Assembly: GCA_030668875.1 (NCBI GenBank)
Contig: DAOVER010000014.1
Coordinates: 1 to 64,000, forward strand
Length of the DNA stretch: 64,000 nucleotides
Direction: 5' to 3'
DNA from: Candidatus Heimdallarchaeota archaeon
GTDB taxonomy: Archaea > Asgardarchaeota > Heimdallarchaeia > Heimdallarchaeales > Heimdallarchaeaceae
The translations under genes and the position numbers were made by a program. Below are positions 6,196 to 16,338 of the stretch, one piece after another. Each line of letters begins with the position of its first letter. The stretch's first letter is position 1. Under the pieces are notes generated by a model. That model was not told the origin of the DNA. It worked only from the letters and a program-made list of their open reading frames with translations, and searched no databases.

Positions 6196-9036
6196 ATGAA
6201 CAAAAAGAATAATCTCCATTACGAAAAAAAATACAATTATAAATCAAAAAAACACTCTAACAGAGTACTGAAGAGTTTACTTTCCTTCATTTCTGTTGTA
6301 ACCGTAGGTATTTTTTCTCTATTTTTCCTCTTCCCTGAGATTACAGTATTAGTTCCTTCGACCTTTATTCAATCATTTTCTCATTTCTGTGAGAGTGTAG
6401 GAGCTGCCATAGTTGTATTCTTTACATCCGTATTAACAAACACATATTTTCTCATTTCACTTTTCTGTGTATTATTTTGTTTAACAATCATCATCTTTCT
6501 CCCGTATAAATCAGTTGAAAATAAGAAACAATATACGTTGAAAAAATTAGGTTTACCTTTCTATCGGACGGTAAACATGATGGTAGTTTATTCCTCTTCT
6601 CACAATAATTCCAAGAATTTCAGATTCAATGCATATGCAAATAAGACTCATTCTGCTTTTCTAAGTAGTTTATTAATGAAGTTCAATCTTCTTTCTTTGG
6701 TCTTTTACAAAAACGATGAAAACCTTAACATGCTCTTTCCTATTGTTTCAAAAGGCCTTAGTTTAAAAAACATTCAAAGTAAAATAAGAAGACAAATTGA
6801 TTTTATTTCTAATTCCATTGATACTCATTATGGTAGCAAAATAAAAGAGTTATCAGTTGAACAAGTCAATAAACTTCTAACTTCTTTAGAAAAAATGGAA
6901 TCAAGAACAAAAGTGGATCTTGCTTCTGATCTAATTAATAACTTCAATCTTACAGACCAATTATACAATACTCTCCTGAGGAATGGTACAGGTTCTACAT
7001 GCCTATTGATAAAAGCAGAGAAAAAATCCAATTATGAGTGTCATTTGGCTTCAGATTTGAGCATATTTTCTGAGAACAAACAAATAGAATCTCAGGTTTT
7101 GAACTCATGTGGATTAAAAAAGAAGAAAGCATTGAATTTGTTTCGTAGGAGATTGAAATTCACCCATTTATTATTCTCTTCTCTTTGGAAAAGAAACCTT
7201 TCAAATATTGAGAAGTTATCAACATTATTTCATATTCCTTTCAATTATCAAGGGGGACCAATTTCAATAAAATCTTCTCCCACATCTGCAAATCTCTCTC
7301 CCGAACTTAAGGATCAGAATTTAATGGTAGTGGGTCAAACTGTGGAGGGTGATGAAATAGGACAAGATATCACTATAAACGTTAAAGACCTTCTTCTAAA
7401 TTTAGAAATATTTGGGATGATTGGAAGGGGGAAGACAAAATTGGTCTCTTCATTATTAAAACAGGTTCTAGATTATAATATTAGTGCTCTTGTTTTTGAT
7501 ATTAAAGGAGAATATTCGCGGGCTTTTATAGACGATTCTCGCGTGGAAATTTTTACAATAGGAAAACCTAGGCCATTATGTCTGAATTTATTTGAAACAA
7601 TCGATAGTGAAGATGTACATAATACATTGTTAATAATTGAAGAGATGATGATGTCATCAAATTTAGAATTTACTCCATCAATGAAAAACTTGTTCGAAAC
7701 TGCCTTATTTCAAACACATCGTTCTTCAAAAAGGAATCTACAAACCTTTGTTGAAAATGTGTATAAAGTAGCAGAGGATATTAGATCTAACTCCAATAAC
7801 TCTTATATTCAGCAAACTATTGACGCTGTTTTAAATAGACTAAATTTCATCTTCAATCCGATTAATTATGAGATATTAGGTGCGATACGAACAACTCTGG
7901 ATTTATCTCTTCTGGATAATAACAAAAGCATAATCTTAGATTTGAGCCAGTTTCAAAAACGAGCGGCTAGACCTTCAGACATTTTTTTAATTTGTAATCT
8001 TATTTTGAAAAAACTTTATCGCCACGCTTCTGCAAAAGAAATTACAAACAAACTAAGATATGTTGTTGTTTTAGAAGAAGCTATTAATATTATACCTAAT
8101 TTTTATCGTCCGGAGAGTTCTGCCTCCCTAATTACATCAGAGAACAATTTCTTGTTGGGACGAAGTTTGGGTATCGGACATATAACCGTCTCACAGTTGT
8201 GGTCCAGTGTCAGCAATATTGTTCACGGCAATTCCGCTACAAAAATTATCTTCCGCTCAAGTGAAAAAGCAGATATTATAGGTAAATCTATCAATTTATC
8301 TGAAGATGAGATAAGCAAAGTTCAAAGATTGCCGACCCAGCATTGCTTTATTTTCTTTGAAGGATCAGAAAAGCCTCTTAAGATTAGAACAATTGACTTA
8401 CTAAGTGAACCTATTAGCTTTGCTGAATACCGCTCTAAAATTATAAAACGATATGGACGAAATGTTCTTCCCTTACTTTACAATAATTTTATAGAAATGA
8501 GAACCTCACTTTACCAGAAATACACTCTGAGCACTAAGAAGAAATTTGGCTCAACCAACCAAGGACGTAATCCAAGTAGTGTTCAACCAAGATTAGAGAA
8601 TGTTTCATTCCAAGCAAAGACTGAGGACATAGAGAGAAAGAATATTGATGATTCTATAGCTGAAAAAGAAACAATGGATTTTGTAAATTCAGCTGAGTTC
8701 TTACCTGAAAACTTGTTATGTGAACAATTATGTCCAGAGAAAAATCACTGGAGAGATTGTATTAAGTATAATATTGGAGCAAAAATAATCAAGACCATTA
8801 TTACTAAAAACAGTTCTTCAAAAGAGTTAGCTTTCCTGTTAGATAATCCTACTCAATTGCTATCTATAGTCAAAGATTATGCAGAAAAAAGAAATCTAGA
8901 ATATGATCCGTTTTTAGCATTTTGCACTGTAAAGAGTCTTACTTTGGATTTAGTTTCAGGTGGGATACTAACCTTTCAAGAAGCCTATACTTTTCTTAAG
9001 AAATTTTCTCCCCAAACACAGACAACCTTAACCTGA
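6196..9036 (+). CDS. Membrane-anchored HerA/VirB4-like (DUF87-type) ATPase
   Basis: Two N-terminal hydrophobic segments; Walker A-like GMIGRGKTKL, ALVFDIKGEYSRAF, VVVLEEAINIIPN, GHITVSQLWSSV. Confidence 0.75.
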   Translation: MNKKNNLHYEKKYNYKSKKHSNRVLKSLLSFISVVTVGIFSLFFLFPEITVLVPSTFIQSFSHFCESVGAAIVVFFTSVLTNTYFLISLFCVLFCLTIIIFLPYKSVENKKQYTLKKLGLPFYRTVNMMVVYSSSHNNSKNFRFNAYANKTHSAFLSSLLMKFNLLSLVFYKNDENLNMLFPIVSKGLSLKNIQSKIRRQIDFISNSIDTHYGSKIKELSVEQVNKLLTSLEKMESRTKVDLASDLINNFNLTDQLYNTLLRNGTGSTCLLIKAEKKSNYECHLASDLSIFSENKQIESQVLNSCGLKKKKALNLFRRRLKFTHLLFSSLWKRNLSNIEKLSTLFHIPFNYQGGPISIKSSPTSANLSPELKDQNLMVVGQTVEGDEIGQDITINVKDLLLNLEIFGMIGRGKTKLVSSLLKQVLDYNISALVFDIKGEYSRAFIDDSRVEIFTIGKPRPLCLNLFETIDSEDVHNTLLIIEEMMMSSNLEFTPSMKNLFETALFQTHRSSKRNLQTFVENVYKVAEDIRSNSNNSYIQQTIDAVLNRLNFIFNPINYEILGAIRTTLDLSLLDNNKSIILDLSQFQKRAARPSDIFLICNLILKKLYRHASAKEITNKLRYVVVLEEAINIIPNFYRPESSASLITSENNFLLGRSLGIGHITVSQLWSSVSNIVHGNSATKIIFRSSEKADIIGKSINLSEDEISKVQRLPTQHCFIFFEGSEKPLKIRTIDLLSEPISFAEYRSKIIKRYGRNVLPLLYNNFIEMRTSLYQKYTLSTKKKFGSTNQGRNPSSVQPRLENVSFQAKTEDIERKNIDDSIAEKETMDFVNSAEFLPENLLCEQLCPEKNHWRDCIKYNIGAKIIKTIITKNSSSKELAFLLDNPTQLLSIVKDYAEKRNLEYDPFLAFCTVKSLTLDLVSGGILTFQEAYTFLKKFSPQTQTTLT

Positions 9037-9149
9037 CCTTTTTCCTCTCAATTAATAAAACTTAAAAGCGACCAAATTTTGCTTGTATCAAGTTCTGATC
9101 ACGTCGACCGTTGATTAGCTTAACAACGGAAGTGGTAGAGGATGATATT

Positions 9150-9791
9150 ATGGTAGATAAAGAACTTAATACCGCTATTGAGAAGATGAAAGAGCAATCA
9201 CCGTCTCGTAAATTCGTTGAATCTGTAGACATAGCTATAAATCTTAAAGAAATTAATCTTCAAGATCCAGCAAAAAGATTTCAAATGGAAGTGCAACTTC
9301 CACACCCATTACCAAAGGATGTAAAGGTGTGCGTAGTAGCTGAAGGTACTCAACTTGTTGAGGCAGAATCAGCTGGAGTTGCAAGAGTGATTGCTAAGGA
9401 AGAATTAGAGAATATAAGTAGAGATCCAAAACTAGCTAAGAAACTATCTAAACAGTATGATTTCTTTCTAGCAAGCGCTCCATTAATGCCTCTAATTGGA
9501 CGAAATCTAGGTAAGTTTCTCGGACCACGAGGAAAAATGCCTAAACCTGTTCCTCCAAACGCTCCTATTGGGCCTTTAATCGAAAACTATCAATCTACTA
9601 TTCAAATTCGTTTGCGACAATCCCCAGTAATTCACGCAAGGATTGGAACAGCTGAAATGAGTAGTGATGCTATTGCTGAAAATGTTCTTTCAGTTCTAAG
9701 AAACATAGAGGGCAAACTGGAAAAAGGCGAGAATAACATTAAGTCGATTTATATCAAGACTACAATGGGTCCTGCCATAAAAGTAAAGTAG
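9150..9791 (+). CDS. rpl1: Ribosomal protein uL1 (ORF track start 9111; ATG at 9150 more likely)
   Basis: FLGPRGKMPKPVPPNAPIGPLI; followed by L10 and L12. Confidence 0.93.
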   Translation: MVDKELNTAIEKMKEQSPSRKFVESVDIAINLKEINLQDPAKRFQMEVQLPHPLPKDVKVCVVAEGTQLVEAESAGVARVIAKEELENISRDPKLAKKLSKQYDFFLASAPLMPLIGRNLGKFLGPRGKMPKPVPPNAPIGPLIENYQSTIQIRLRQSPVIHARIGTAEMSSDAIAENVLSVLRNIEGKLEKGENNIKSIYIKTTMGPAIKVK

Positions 9792-9796
9792 GTGAC

Positions 9797-10810
9797 ATGA
9801 TGTCAACAGTAATTTCAGATAAGAAAAAGGAGATTGTTAATAATCTCAAAAAAGAATTGCTATCCTACCCTATTATTGGCTTAGTTAAAATTGACAATAT
9901 CAACGCAAAAGTTGTACAGAACATTCGTAAAGACCTCTATAAAGAAGCTAGGATTGTTATGGCTAAGAACAGTTTAATGAAACTAGCCTTAGCTGAAGTT
10001 AAGAAAGATATCAAAGGAATTGAAAAATTAACAGAACATATAGTTGGTTCCTGTGCTTTCTTATTAACTAATACTAATCCCTATAAACTAGCCTCTTACA
10101 TGGATGATAATAAAGTTCAAGCACCTGCAAAAGCAGGACAAGTAGCACCGAATGATGTTATAATTAGACCAATGAATACTGGTATTCCTCCGGGGCCTGT
10201 TATAGCTGAACTCCAATCTCTGGGTTTGAAAACTAGAATTGAAGGTGGTCAAATCAGAATCTCTGAAGAAGCTGTAGTGACCAAAGAAGGTGAGCGAGTT
10301 AATAGAACAGTTGCTCTCCTTCTAAGAAGACTAAACATTGAACCCTTTCAAGCAGGATTGAGTTTTGTTGTAGCTTTTGAGGACGGAGCTCTAATTGCAG
10401 GTAAAGAATTAATCATTGACTATAATATGTATGAACAGAATCTCAAATGGGCTTACTCTTCAGCGTTAAATCTTGCAATTAATGCTGGAATTATTACAAA
10501 ACAAAGCGTTGCACTAATTATGGGCAATGCTAATAGGTTTGCCCTTAATCTTTCTGTAAATGCAAGTATAATTAATAGAAAATCATTACCTCTTATTTTA
10601 TCAAAAGCTGTTCAAGAATCTTTGTCTGTTGCATCCAAAGTAGCAGAACAAGATTCAAATGCAATATCTGATAAAATACAAGAAAAACTAACCTCTGCAC
10701 CAAAAGCTCAGTCTGTTGAAACAGTTAAAACTGTATCAAAAGAAGAAGTTAAGGAGGAAGTTGAAGAAGAACCTGAGGAAGACTTAGGGTTAGGATCACT
10801 ATTTGGATAG
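9797..10810 (+). CDS. rpl10: Ribosomal protein uL10 (P0)
   Basis: P0-like sequence with acidic C-terminal EEEPEEDLGLGSLFG. Confidence 0.93.
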   Translation: MMSTVISDKKKEIVNNLKKELLSYPIIGLVKIDNINAKVVQNIRKDLYKEARIVMAKNSLMKLALAEVKKDIKGIEKLTEHIVGSCAFLLTNTNPYKLASYMDDNKVQAPAKAGQVAPNDVIIRPMNTGIPPGPVIAELQSLGLKTRIEGGQIRISEEAVVTKEGERVNRTVALLLRRLNIEPFQAGLSFVVAFEDGALIAGKELIIDYNMYEQNLKWAYSSALNLAINAGIITKQSVALIMGNANRFALNLSVNASIINRKSLPLILSKAVQESLSVASKVAEQDSNAISDKIQEKLTSAPKAQSVETVKTVSKEEVKEEVEEEPEEDLGLGSLFG

Positions 10811-11128
10811 GTGAAAAATATGGAATATGTATATGCCGCACTAGTACTACATGAATTAGGAGAAAAAATAACACAAGCAAAAGTAAAAGGAATTCTTGAA
10901 GCTGCTGGCACAACAGCAGATGATTCTCGTATCAAAGCTTTAGTAGCTGCTTTGAAAGAAGTTGATATTGAAGAAGCATTGAAAACAGCTGTTATGTCCG
11001 CTACAGCCGCACCAGCCGCAGCTCCTAAAGGAGCAGCGAAGGAATCAGACGCACCAGCTAAAAAAGAGAAAGTTGAAGAAGAACCTGAAGAAGATACCGA
11101 CTTAGGTTTAAGCGCTCTATTCGGATAA
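10811..11128 (+). CDS. rpl12: Ribosomal protein P1/L12
   Basis: MEYVYAALVLHELGEKIT... and EEDTDLGLSALFG tail. Confidence 0.93.
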   Translation: MKNMEYVYAALVLHELGEKITQAKVKGILEAAGTTADDSRIKALVAALKEVDIEEALKTAVMSATAAPAAAPKGAAKESDAPAKKEKVEEEPEEDTDLGLSALFG

Positions 11129-11190
11129 TTCTTTCTTTTCTTTTCTTATTTTTCAAAAATTTCTATTTAAAATTTTTAATTTTTTAATTT
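11129..11190 (+). terminator. T-rich intergenic terminator after rpl1-rpl10-rpl12
   Basis: TTCTTTCTTTTCTTTTCTTATTTTTC run directly after the stop, between convergent genes. Confidence 0.4.
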
Positions 11191-11200
11191 ATTATTCTTT

Positions 11201-11518
11201 CTAAGTTTTCTTTATAAAATCATTAAACGCTTCCACTATGTCATTATATTCTTCTAATATCTGATAATCCCCCAAAGATTCAATGTCCCTTTCTATAGTT
11301 AAATTAGAACTAAGAGATGCAATCCTTGATCTCCTTACTTGCCCTCTACCGTCGATTGATATGATTAATGTATGATCCTCTGCATGCATCAGAACGAAAT
11401 TAAATAGTTGACCATCTCTTAATTCCTCAAGTTGCTTTTTATCAATTCTACATTCCAGCATTCTACCGCATTTTTCACAGTTAAATGCCTTTATTATGAA
11501 TTGGTTCTCCATTTCCAT
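11201..11518 (-). CDS. Hypothetical protein with CxxC motif, last gene of the GTPase/FIST/roadblock cluster
   Basis: 105-aa ORF, CEKCGRMLEC; no family recognised. Confidence 0.6.
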   Translation of the reverse strand: MEMENQFIIKAFNCEKCGRMLECRIDKKQLEELRDGQLFNFVLMHAEDHTLIISIDGRGQVRRSRIASLSSNLTIERDIESLGDYQILEEYNDIVEAFNDFIKKT

Positions 11519-11540
11519 TCTAAATCACTTTTAGGTATTT

Positions 11541-12137
11541 CTAAACATTAGAATATTTTGAAAGTAGTTCTTTCGCTAAATTATCCTCTTTATTCACAAT
11601 TTGATTAACCATATATTCAAATGGCTCAGAAACGTTAGCTGAAAAGAGGCCACTAACTAAGAAATGTTTTCGTATGTCATGAGTTTTCATAAAATCATGA
11701 ATGTCTTCAACAGTTACTTCAACATTATCGAGGTCTAATTTATTTCCAACTAAAATTTCAGGAACTTTAGGATAATAATGGTTTTTAAGATAATTTCTGG
11801 TAAGTTCAACAAATTCACTGAGGTCGAGTAGAGTTTCAATGTCAGTTACATCATAAACATACATCACACCTTTGACTCCCCGTAGAAACACATCTATCAT
11901 AAATCTAAATTGCCTTTGACCAGCAAAGTCCCATATCTGCAGAGTTACCGCTTTATCAAATTGTGCTATTCTCTTTATAGTAATGTCGACTCCTTTAGTC
12001 ATCGAAATTTCATTAGGATCAGTCATTTCTCCTGTGTAGCCTTTGGATATTGTTGTTTTACCAACAGATCCTAAACCAAGCACTGCAACTTTTAAGATGT
12101 TTCCTTGGTTAGTGTTATGTGGTTGTCTTGCTATCAT
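11541..12137 (-). CDS. Ras/Rab/Arf-like small GTPase
   Basis: GLGSVGKTTI (G1), IWDFAGQRQF (G3), GNKLDL (G4). Confidence 0.92.
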   Translation of the reverse strand: MIARQPHNTNQGNILKVAVLGLGSVGKTTISKGYTGEMTDPNEISMTKGVDITIKRIAQFDKAVTLQIWDFAGQRQFRFMIDVFLRGVKGVMYVYDVTDIETLLDLSEFVELTRNYLKNHYYPKVPEILVGNKLDLDNVEVTVEDIHDFMKTHDIRKHFLVSGLFSANVSEPFEYMVNQIVNKEDNLAKELLSKYSNV

Positions 12138-12161
12138 TATATATCATATCCTAAAAAATAT

Positions 12162-13496
12162 TTAAAACACCACATTTTTTGTGGTATTTTCTCCCGCAAT
12201 CATTCCATGAAGAGAAACAGCTGCAAATACAGGTTTATTCCTAATTACAGAAAACTCTCCTCCTGAATAAAACGTTATGAAGGGAACATCATTACCAATT
12301 GCCTCTTTAATCATATTGGTTTCCTTTTCAATCTTATCTCCAGCAATTAACAGCCTATTACTACAGTTTATGAACACACCAAAACACGGATTCTCTATGT
12401 TTTGAGATGCTTTTATTGCACACTCAAATGCTGATTCTTGGATACCTGTTCCAGATTGTGTGAAGAAATCTGCACTAACATTGTCTTTTTTCAAGATTCT
12501 CTCTGGTATTGTAGTTACGACTCCATTCAGAATTGATTGGATTATTGAAACATAAGGTACATGCTCTCCTTCATCTGAACTGAGTGCTGATAAGTATAAC
12601 AAAGATGCATTAGCATATCGTGCAAATTCTTCATTATACATTTCCTCCGAAATCCCAATAAGATCAAGAAAGGCTTTACGTGCAGGTTTTTTGTTGATTT
12701 TTTGAACGTATCCACTTGTAAGATAATCTGAAACATTGAAATCATCTGATCTTTGTGATTTATCAAAGGTCCAATCCATATCAAACTCTAGCTTATCTGA
12801 TGAAAAGAACGTTCCAACCATTGCATCTTTTAGTACATTTATTCCTTCAAATTGAAAATTTGTCACCATATCAATATCAATGGTGGCACCCCCAATCATA
12901 TTGTAGATATTTTTCTTTGCGAGAATAGAGAGAATTTCATCAGCATAATTTGCTGTTCCATATCCGTTTTTCCCCATATTTTTGTTTATGAGTTTTCCAA
13001 TTGCATTGAACATTCCTTTGAACTTCTGTGCAAAGTATGTATCCAAAATCTTCATTTGTTCATATGCATCTGGTTCAAAAAAAGGACCAGCTGTTAGGAA
13101 AAATCCCATTTTGTTTTTTTGTTCTATTTTGTTATAACAATCAAGAATAATTTTAGCTCCTTTTTTTGGATTTGTTCTGATATTAGAATAAGAGTAGGGC
13201 TTATGAAATGTGATATCATCTGATTTAATTGCCATAACTGAGCATCCTTGAGTAGTTGGGTATCCGTCTGACGTTGCTACTCCTGGAAAAACACCTCCAA
13301 CTATGTTGGTTGTTCCACTTTCATCACTTAATTTTACAAGAGCTTCTTCGTAAGCTTGTTTACTTCGATAATTTGGTGTAAAACCTACCATTAGAAAATC
13401 AGAAGTACCGTTTATATCCCCAATTACATCTTTTACAATGTTTTTTGTTACTTGATGTATGGATCTATGACTTGCGGTTCCTGTTGCTATTTTCAT
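12162..13496 (-). CDS. FIST-domain sensory protein
   Basis: FIST-like features: GGVFPGVATSDGYPTTQGCSVMAIKSDDI, FVNCSNRLLIAGD/FYSGGEFSVI-type C-terminus. Confidence 0.75.
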   Translation of the reverse strand: MKIATGTASHRSIHQVTKNIVKDVIGDINGTSDFLMVGFTPNYRSKQAYEEALVKLSDESGTTNIVGGVFPGVATSDGYPTTQGCSVMAIKSDDITFHKPYSYSNIRTNPKKGAKIILDCYNKIEQKNKMGFFLTAGPFFEPDAYEQMKILDTYFAQKFKGMFNAIGKLINKNMGKNGYGTANYADEILSILAKKNIYNMIGGATIDIDMVTNFQFEGINVLKDAMVGTFFSSDKLEFDMDWTFDKSQRSDDFNVSDYLTSGYVQKINKKPARKAFLDLIGISEEMYNEEFARYANASLLYLSALSSDEGEHVPYVSIIQSILNGVVTTIPERILKKDNVSADFFTQSGTGIQESAFECAIKASQNIENPCFGVFINCSNRLLIAGDKIEKETNMIKEAIGNDVPFITFYSGGEFSVIRNKPVFAAVSLHGMIAGENTTKNVVF

Positions 13497-13505
13497 GTAA
13501 ATTCC

Positions 13506-13865
13506 TCACAAACTCGCTGATATCAACATAGCTTTTCTTTTTGTTTCAATAGATAGAAGACTCATGTTTGCAGTTCTAATTGCTAAAGTAGTAAGAATTG
13601 TTACGTTATTGACAACTGAAAATATAACATTGAAGTTATTCAGCTCATAGGTAACCTTAGCTAAGTTATTTGTCTTCATCTCAAGCGATACTTTTTCCAC
13701 GTTTGCCTTGCACCATTGTATTGTTCTAAGAATCTCGTTGGAATGCTCTTCTTTAAACGCAGATTTGATAACGTTACCATCTATCCGAAAAAGTATTGCA
13801 GCCTCAACATCATCTAGATGTATTAAATCAGATAATTCTGAGGTTAATCCAGTGTTATAGTTCAT
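13506..13865 (-). CDS. Roadblock/LC7-family protein
   Basis: 119 aa, roadblock-like pattern DDVEAAILFRIDGNVIKSAF...; overlaps the upstream ATPase gene by 4 nt. Confidence 0.6.
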   Translation of the reverse strand: MNYNTGLTSELSDLIHLDDVEAAILFRIDGNVIKSAFKEEHSNEILRTIQWCKANVEKVSLEMKTNNLAKVTYELNNFNVIFSVVNNVTILTTLAIRTANMSLLSIETKRKAMLISASL

Positions 13866-14788
13866 TTTTTAACCTCTTGAAGCATTTGAGGACTGGTTAT
13901 TGCATCTACAAGATCTATTTTGTCTCCTTTTTCATGTCTATCATTGAGTAGATTTTTAGCTATCTGGGCAATTATTCTCTTTTTTGGATCCTTATCTTTC
14001 GACATTTGTTTGACCTTTTTCATTAATTCATTATACCTAGTATCATAAATTGAAGGCTCGTCGCATTCTGTCTGGATTGAACTTGTATCAATAGCTATAC
14101 CTGCACCATGAGCAAAATGCATTGGGAAAATGCCTTCATGATGAGCTGTTCTTCTAGATTTTACAATTTTACAAGTTCTGTTGTACTTACCACCTAATCC
14201 GAGATTTTGAATGTGGACTACTGTATCTGATAGATAGATCGGAACTCTTGTTTCTATGGCTCCAATGTCTGTTTGTCCAAACGCATTAGGTTCTTCAACA
14301 GTTTGTAGAACAGTACCTAATGAGCTTAGGTGCTGGTAAATTTTAGTTAATACTTTTCTTTGTTCCCTTTCAGATGGGAACTCCCATAGAATTGGTGTAA
14401 GAGGATCTAAAATGATTCTTGTATGTCTAACGTTTTTATGCTTAAGTTTTTGGGCTAAAGCCGGAAGTATATTAGTCATAAATTCAACAATTTTTTCGCT
14501 TTCCACAAGGTGTATGAGGTCTGTAAAATTCTGTGAAACGTCTTTAATTCTTATTCCCAAAGATTCTGCTCCTGCTATAAGTTTAGAAGGTGTCTCTTCA
14601 AATGACAAGTAAAGTGTATGGTCTCCTTCGAGTAACCCTTGGTAAATATAAGCTAGTGCGAAAGTTGTTTTTCCTGTACCGCTGCTTCCTACAATGGAAT
14701 TGATTGAATTTTTAATCATTCCACCTTGAAGCAATACATCCAAGCCTTCAATGCCTGAAGAAATTCTTTCAGTAATTGACATATTCAT
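13862..14788 (-). CDS. KaiC-like RecA-superfamily ATPase
   Basis: ERISSGIEGLDVLLQGGMIKNSINSIVGSSGTGKTTFALAYIYQGL. Confidence 0.88.
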   Translation of the reverse strand: MNMSITERISSGIEGLDVLLQGGMIKNSINSIVGSSGTGKTTFALAYIYQGLLEGDHTLYLSFEETPSKLIAGAESLGIRIKDVSQNFTDLIHLVESEKIVEFMTNILPALAQKLKHKNVRHTRIILDPLTPILWEFPSEREQRKVLTKIYQHLSSLGTVLQTVEEPNAFGQTDIGAIETRVPIYLSDTVVHIQNLGLGGKYNRTCKIVKSRRTAHHEGIFPMHFAHGAGIAIDTSSIQTECDEPSIYDTRYNELMKKVKQMSKDKDPKKRIIAQIAKNLLNDRHEKGDKIDLVDAITSPQMLQEVKK

Positions 14789-14904
14789 CTATATTTTTAC
14801 ATGAACAAGCTAAATAAACTCCACAATTTCTTTCTAAAATCAAATTTGACCTTTTATCTAGTTAATTGAATTAAACGCAATATTTTATAAAGAAATAGAA
14901 ATAG

Positions 14905-15678
14905 ATGTTCTCGAGTATCATGACATCTCTCTTAGCCAAAATTAAAGAGCTATTCATCTCCAAAGAGAAAAAATTTGTTATTGCCCTTCATGAGGAGCTA
15001 GAAAATAAGAACTTTGTTAATCTAAAAAAAATCTCTTCCAAATTATCATTACAACAAAGATACAAAGTTGTCAGTAAACTCCAATCATCCAAAGAGCTAC
15101 GTGGTGTATTGCTTAGTGAAAGAATGTTGTTTATGTCTATTGATGAGAACAAATTAGATGATTTGAAGGACAAAATAAAGAATATTGGAACAATTAAATT
15201 ACTTGAACTAAAAAATCGGTGGAAATTAAAAGATAACATTTTGGATAACCTCCTACAGCACATTGAGAAGGGCATAATGGGCGAAAAAGCCTTTTATACT
15301 CACAGATATCTTCAACATCATTTTATTACTAATCTCACAAAAAGTGATGAACACGATCTCGAGAAGATGAGCTCAAAACTTGGTTTAGAATCGTCTGTAA
15401 TACTTCCTTTTGTTCAAAAAATGATAACTGAAGGAACAGTTTCTGGTGTAATAAAGCAACAACAGTTTTTTGTAGATTCTGAATCCTTTGAAGCTTCATT
15501 TTCTGAGTATCTTGAGGAAATAAGTGAGGATACATTAGAAAAAGAGTTCAGTGAGGTGGCTCTAGAATTAGGGGTTTCATCTTCTGTAGTTGAAAAATAT
15601 TTAGTGAAACACGTTGAGAGATCACCTGGTCGCTTTGTTATATATCCTCTTGAGAAGAAAGTAAGAATAAAAAGATGA
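14905..15678 (+). CDS. Hypothetical protein with probable repeated winged-helix domains
   Basis: 257-aa ORF; repeated Leu-rich helical pattern. Confidence 0.6.
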   Translation: MFSSIMTSLLAKIKELFISKEKKFVIALHEELENKNFVNLKKISSKLSLQQRYKVVSKLQSSKELRGVLLSERMLFMSIDENKLDDLKDKIKNIGTIKLLELKNRWKLKDNILDNLLQHIEKGIMGEKAFYTHRYLQHHFITNLTKSDEHDLEKMSSKLGLESSVILPFVQKMITEGTVSGVIKQQQFFVDSESFEASFSEYLEEISEDTLEKEFSEVALELGVSSSVVEKYLVKHVERSPGRFVIYPLEKKVRIKR

Positions 15679-15822
15679 AGCGTTATTAGTACTATCTTTT
15701 AGTCCTTTTTCATTCACATTAGAAATTATATGCTTACATGTCACTTTTTACAGCATATTTTATGAGTGTATTATCTGTCGAAATCTTTAAAATAGTATGT
15801 TGTTTTCGAACGATAGATAAAA

Positions 15823-16248
15823 ATGGCAAAGAAGCTACCATGGATTTTTCCCGGAATTAGACGACCAAATTTTAGTTTACATCAAATTTCAATTCGAATG
15901 CCAACACGAATCCCTCGTAGTGTTCTCTATATATTGATTTATGCAATTGTTTTCTATATTTTTGCTGGTGGTGCATATGATATTGTAAACAGTGAGAATC
16001 TTATTAGTATAGGCTCAGACGGAAACTCACCGATATTTATTGCCCCCAATCAACATGCACAGTATCTAATAGAGGGGATTGTAGCAGGATTCGTTTTCTC
16101 ATTTGCTGCAGCAAGTTTATACCTTTTTGAACATGCAACAAAATATGCTTTTGATGTTAATACAGCTCAAAAAGTTGAATTAATTGCAACAGTATTAGTA
16201 ATTGTATGGTTTGTTGTTATTCTTCTGCTATTTAATGCAAAAAGTTAG
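15823..16248 (+). CDS. OSTC/OST3-like oligosaccharyltransferase-associated membrane protein
   Basis: Multi-TM; FYIFAGGAYDIV ... PIFIAPNQHAQYLIEGIVAGFVFSFAAASLYLFE resembles the eukaryotic OSTC pattern (TGGIIYDVI...[24 protein letters not shown]). Confidence 0.7.
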   Translation: MAKKLPWIFPGIRRPNFSLHQISIRMPTRIPRSVLYILIYAIVFYIFAGGAYDIVNSENLISIGSDGNSPIFIAPNQHAQYLIEGIVAGFVFSFAAASLYLFEHATKYAFDVNTAQKVELIATVLVIVWFVVILLLFNAKS

Positions 16249-16338
16249 AATCTCTTTTCATCTTTTTTATATTTTATAATTGGAATTTATGCTATCCTTG
16301 GTGCTATTTATTCCACTATATAATTCATCAACAGTAAT

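Noticed and set aside
6828-7031. 67-aa minus-strand ORF
   Set aside because: Antisense within the HerA-like ATPase gene; no recognisable features
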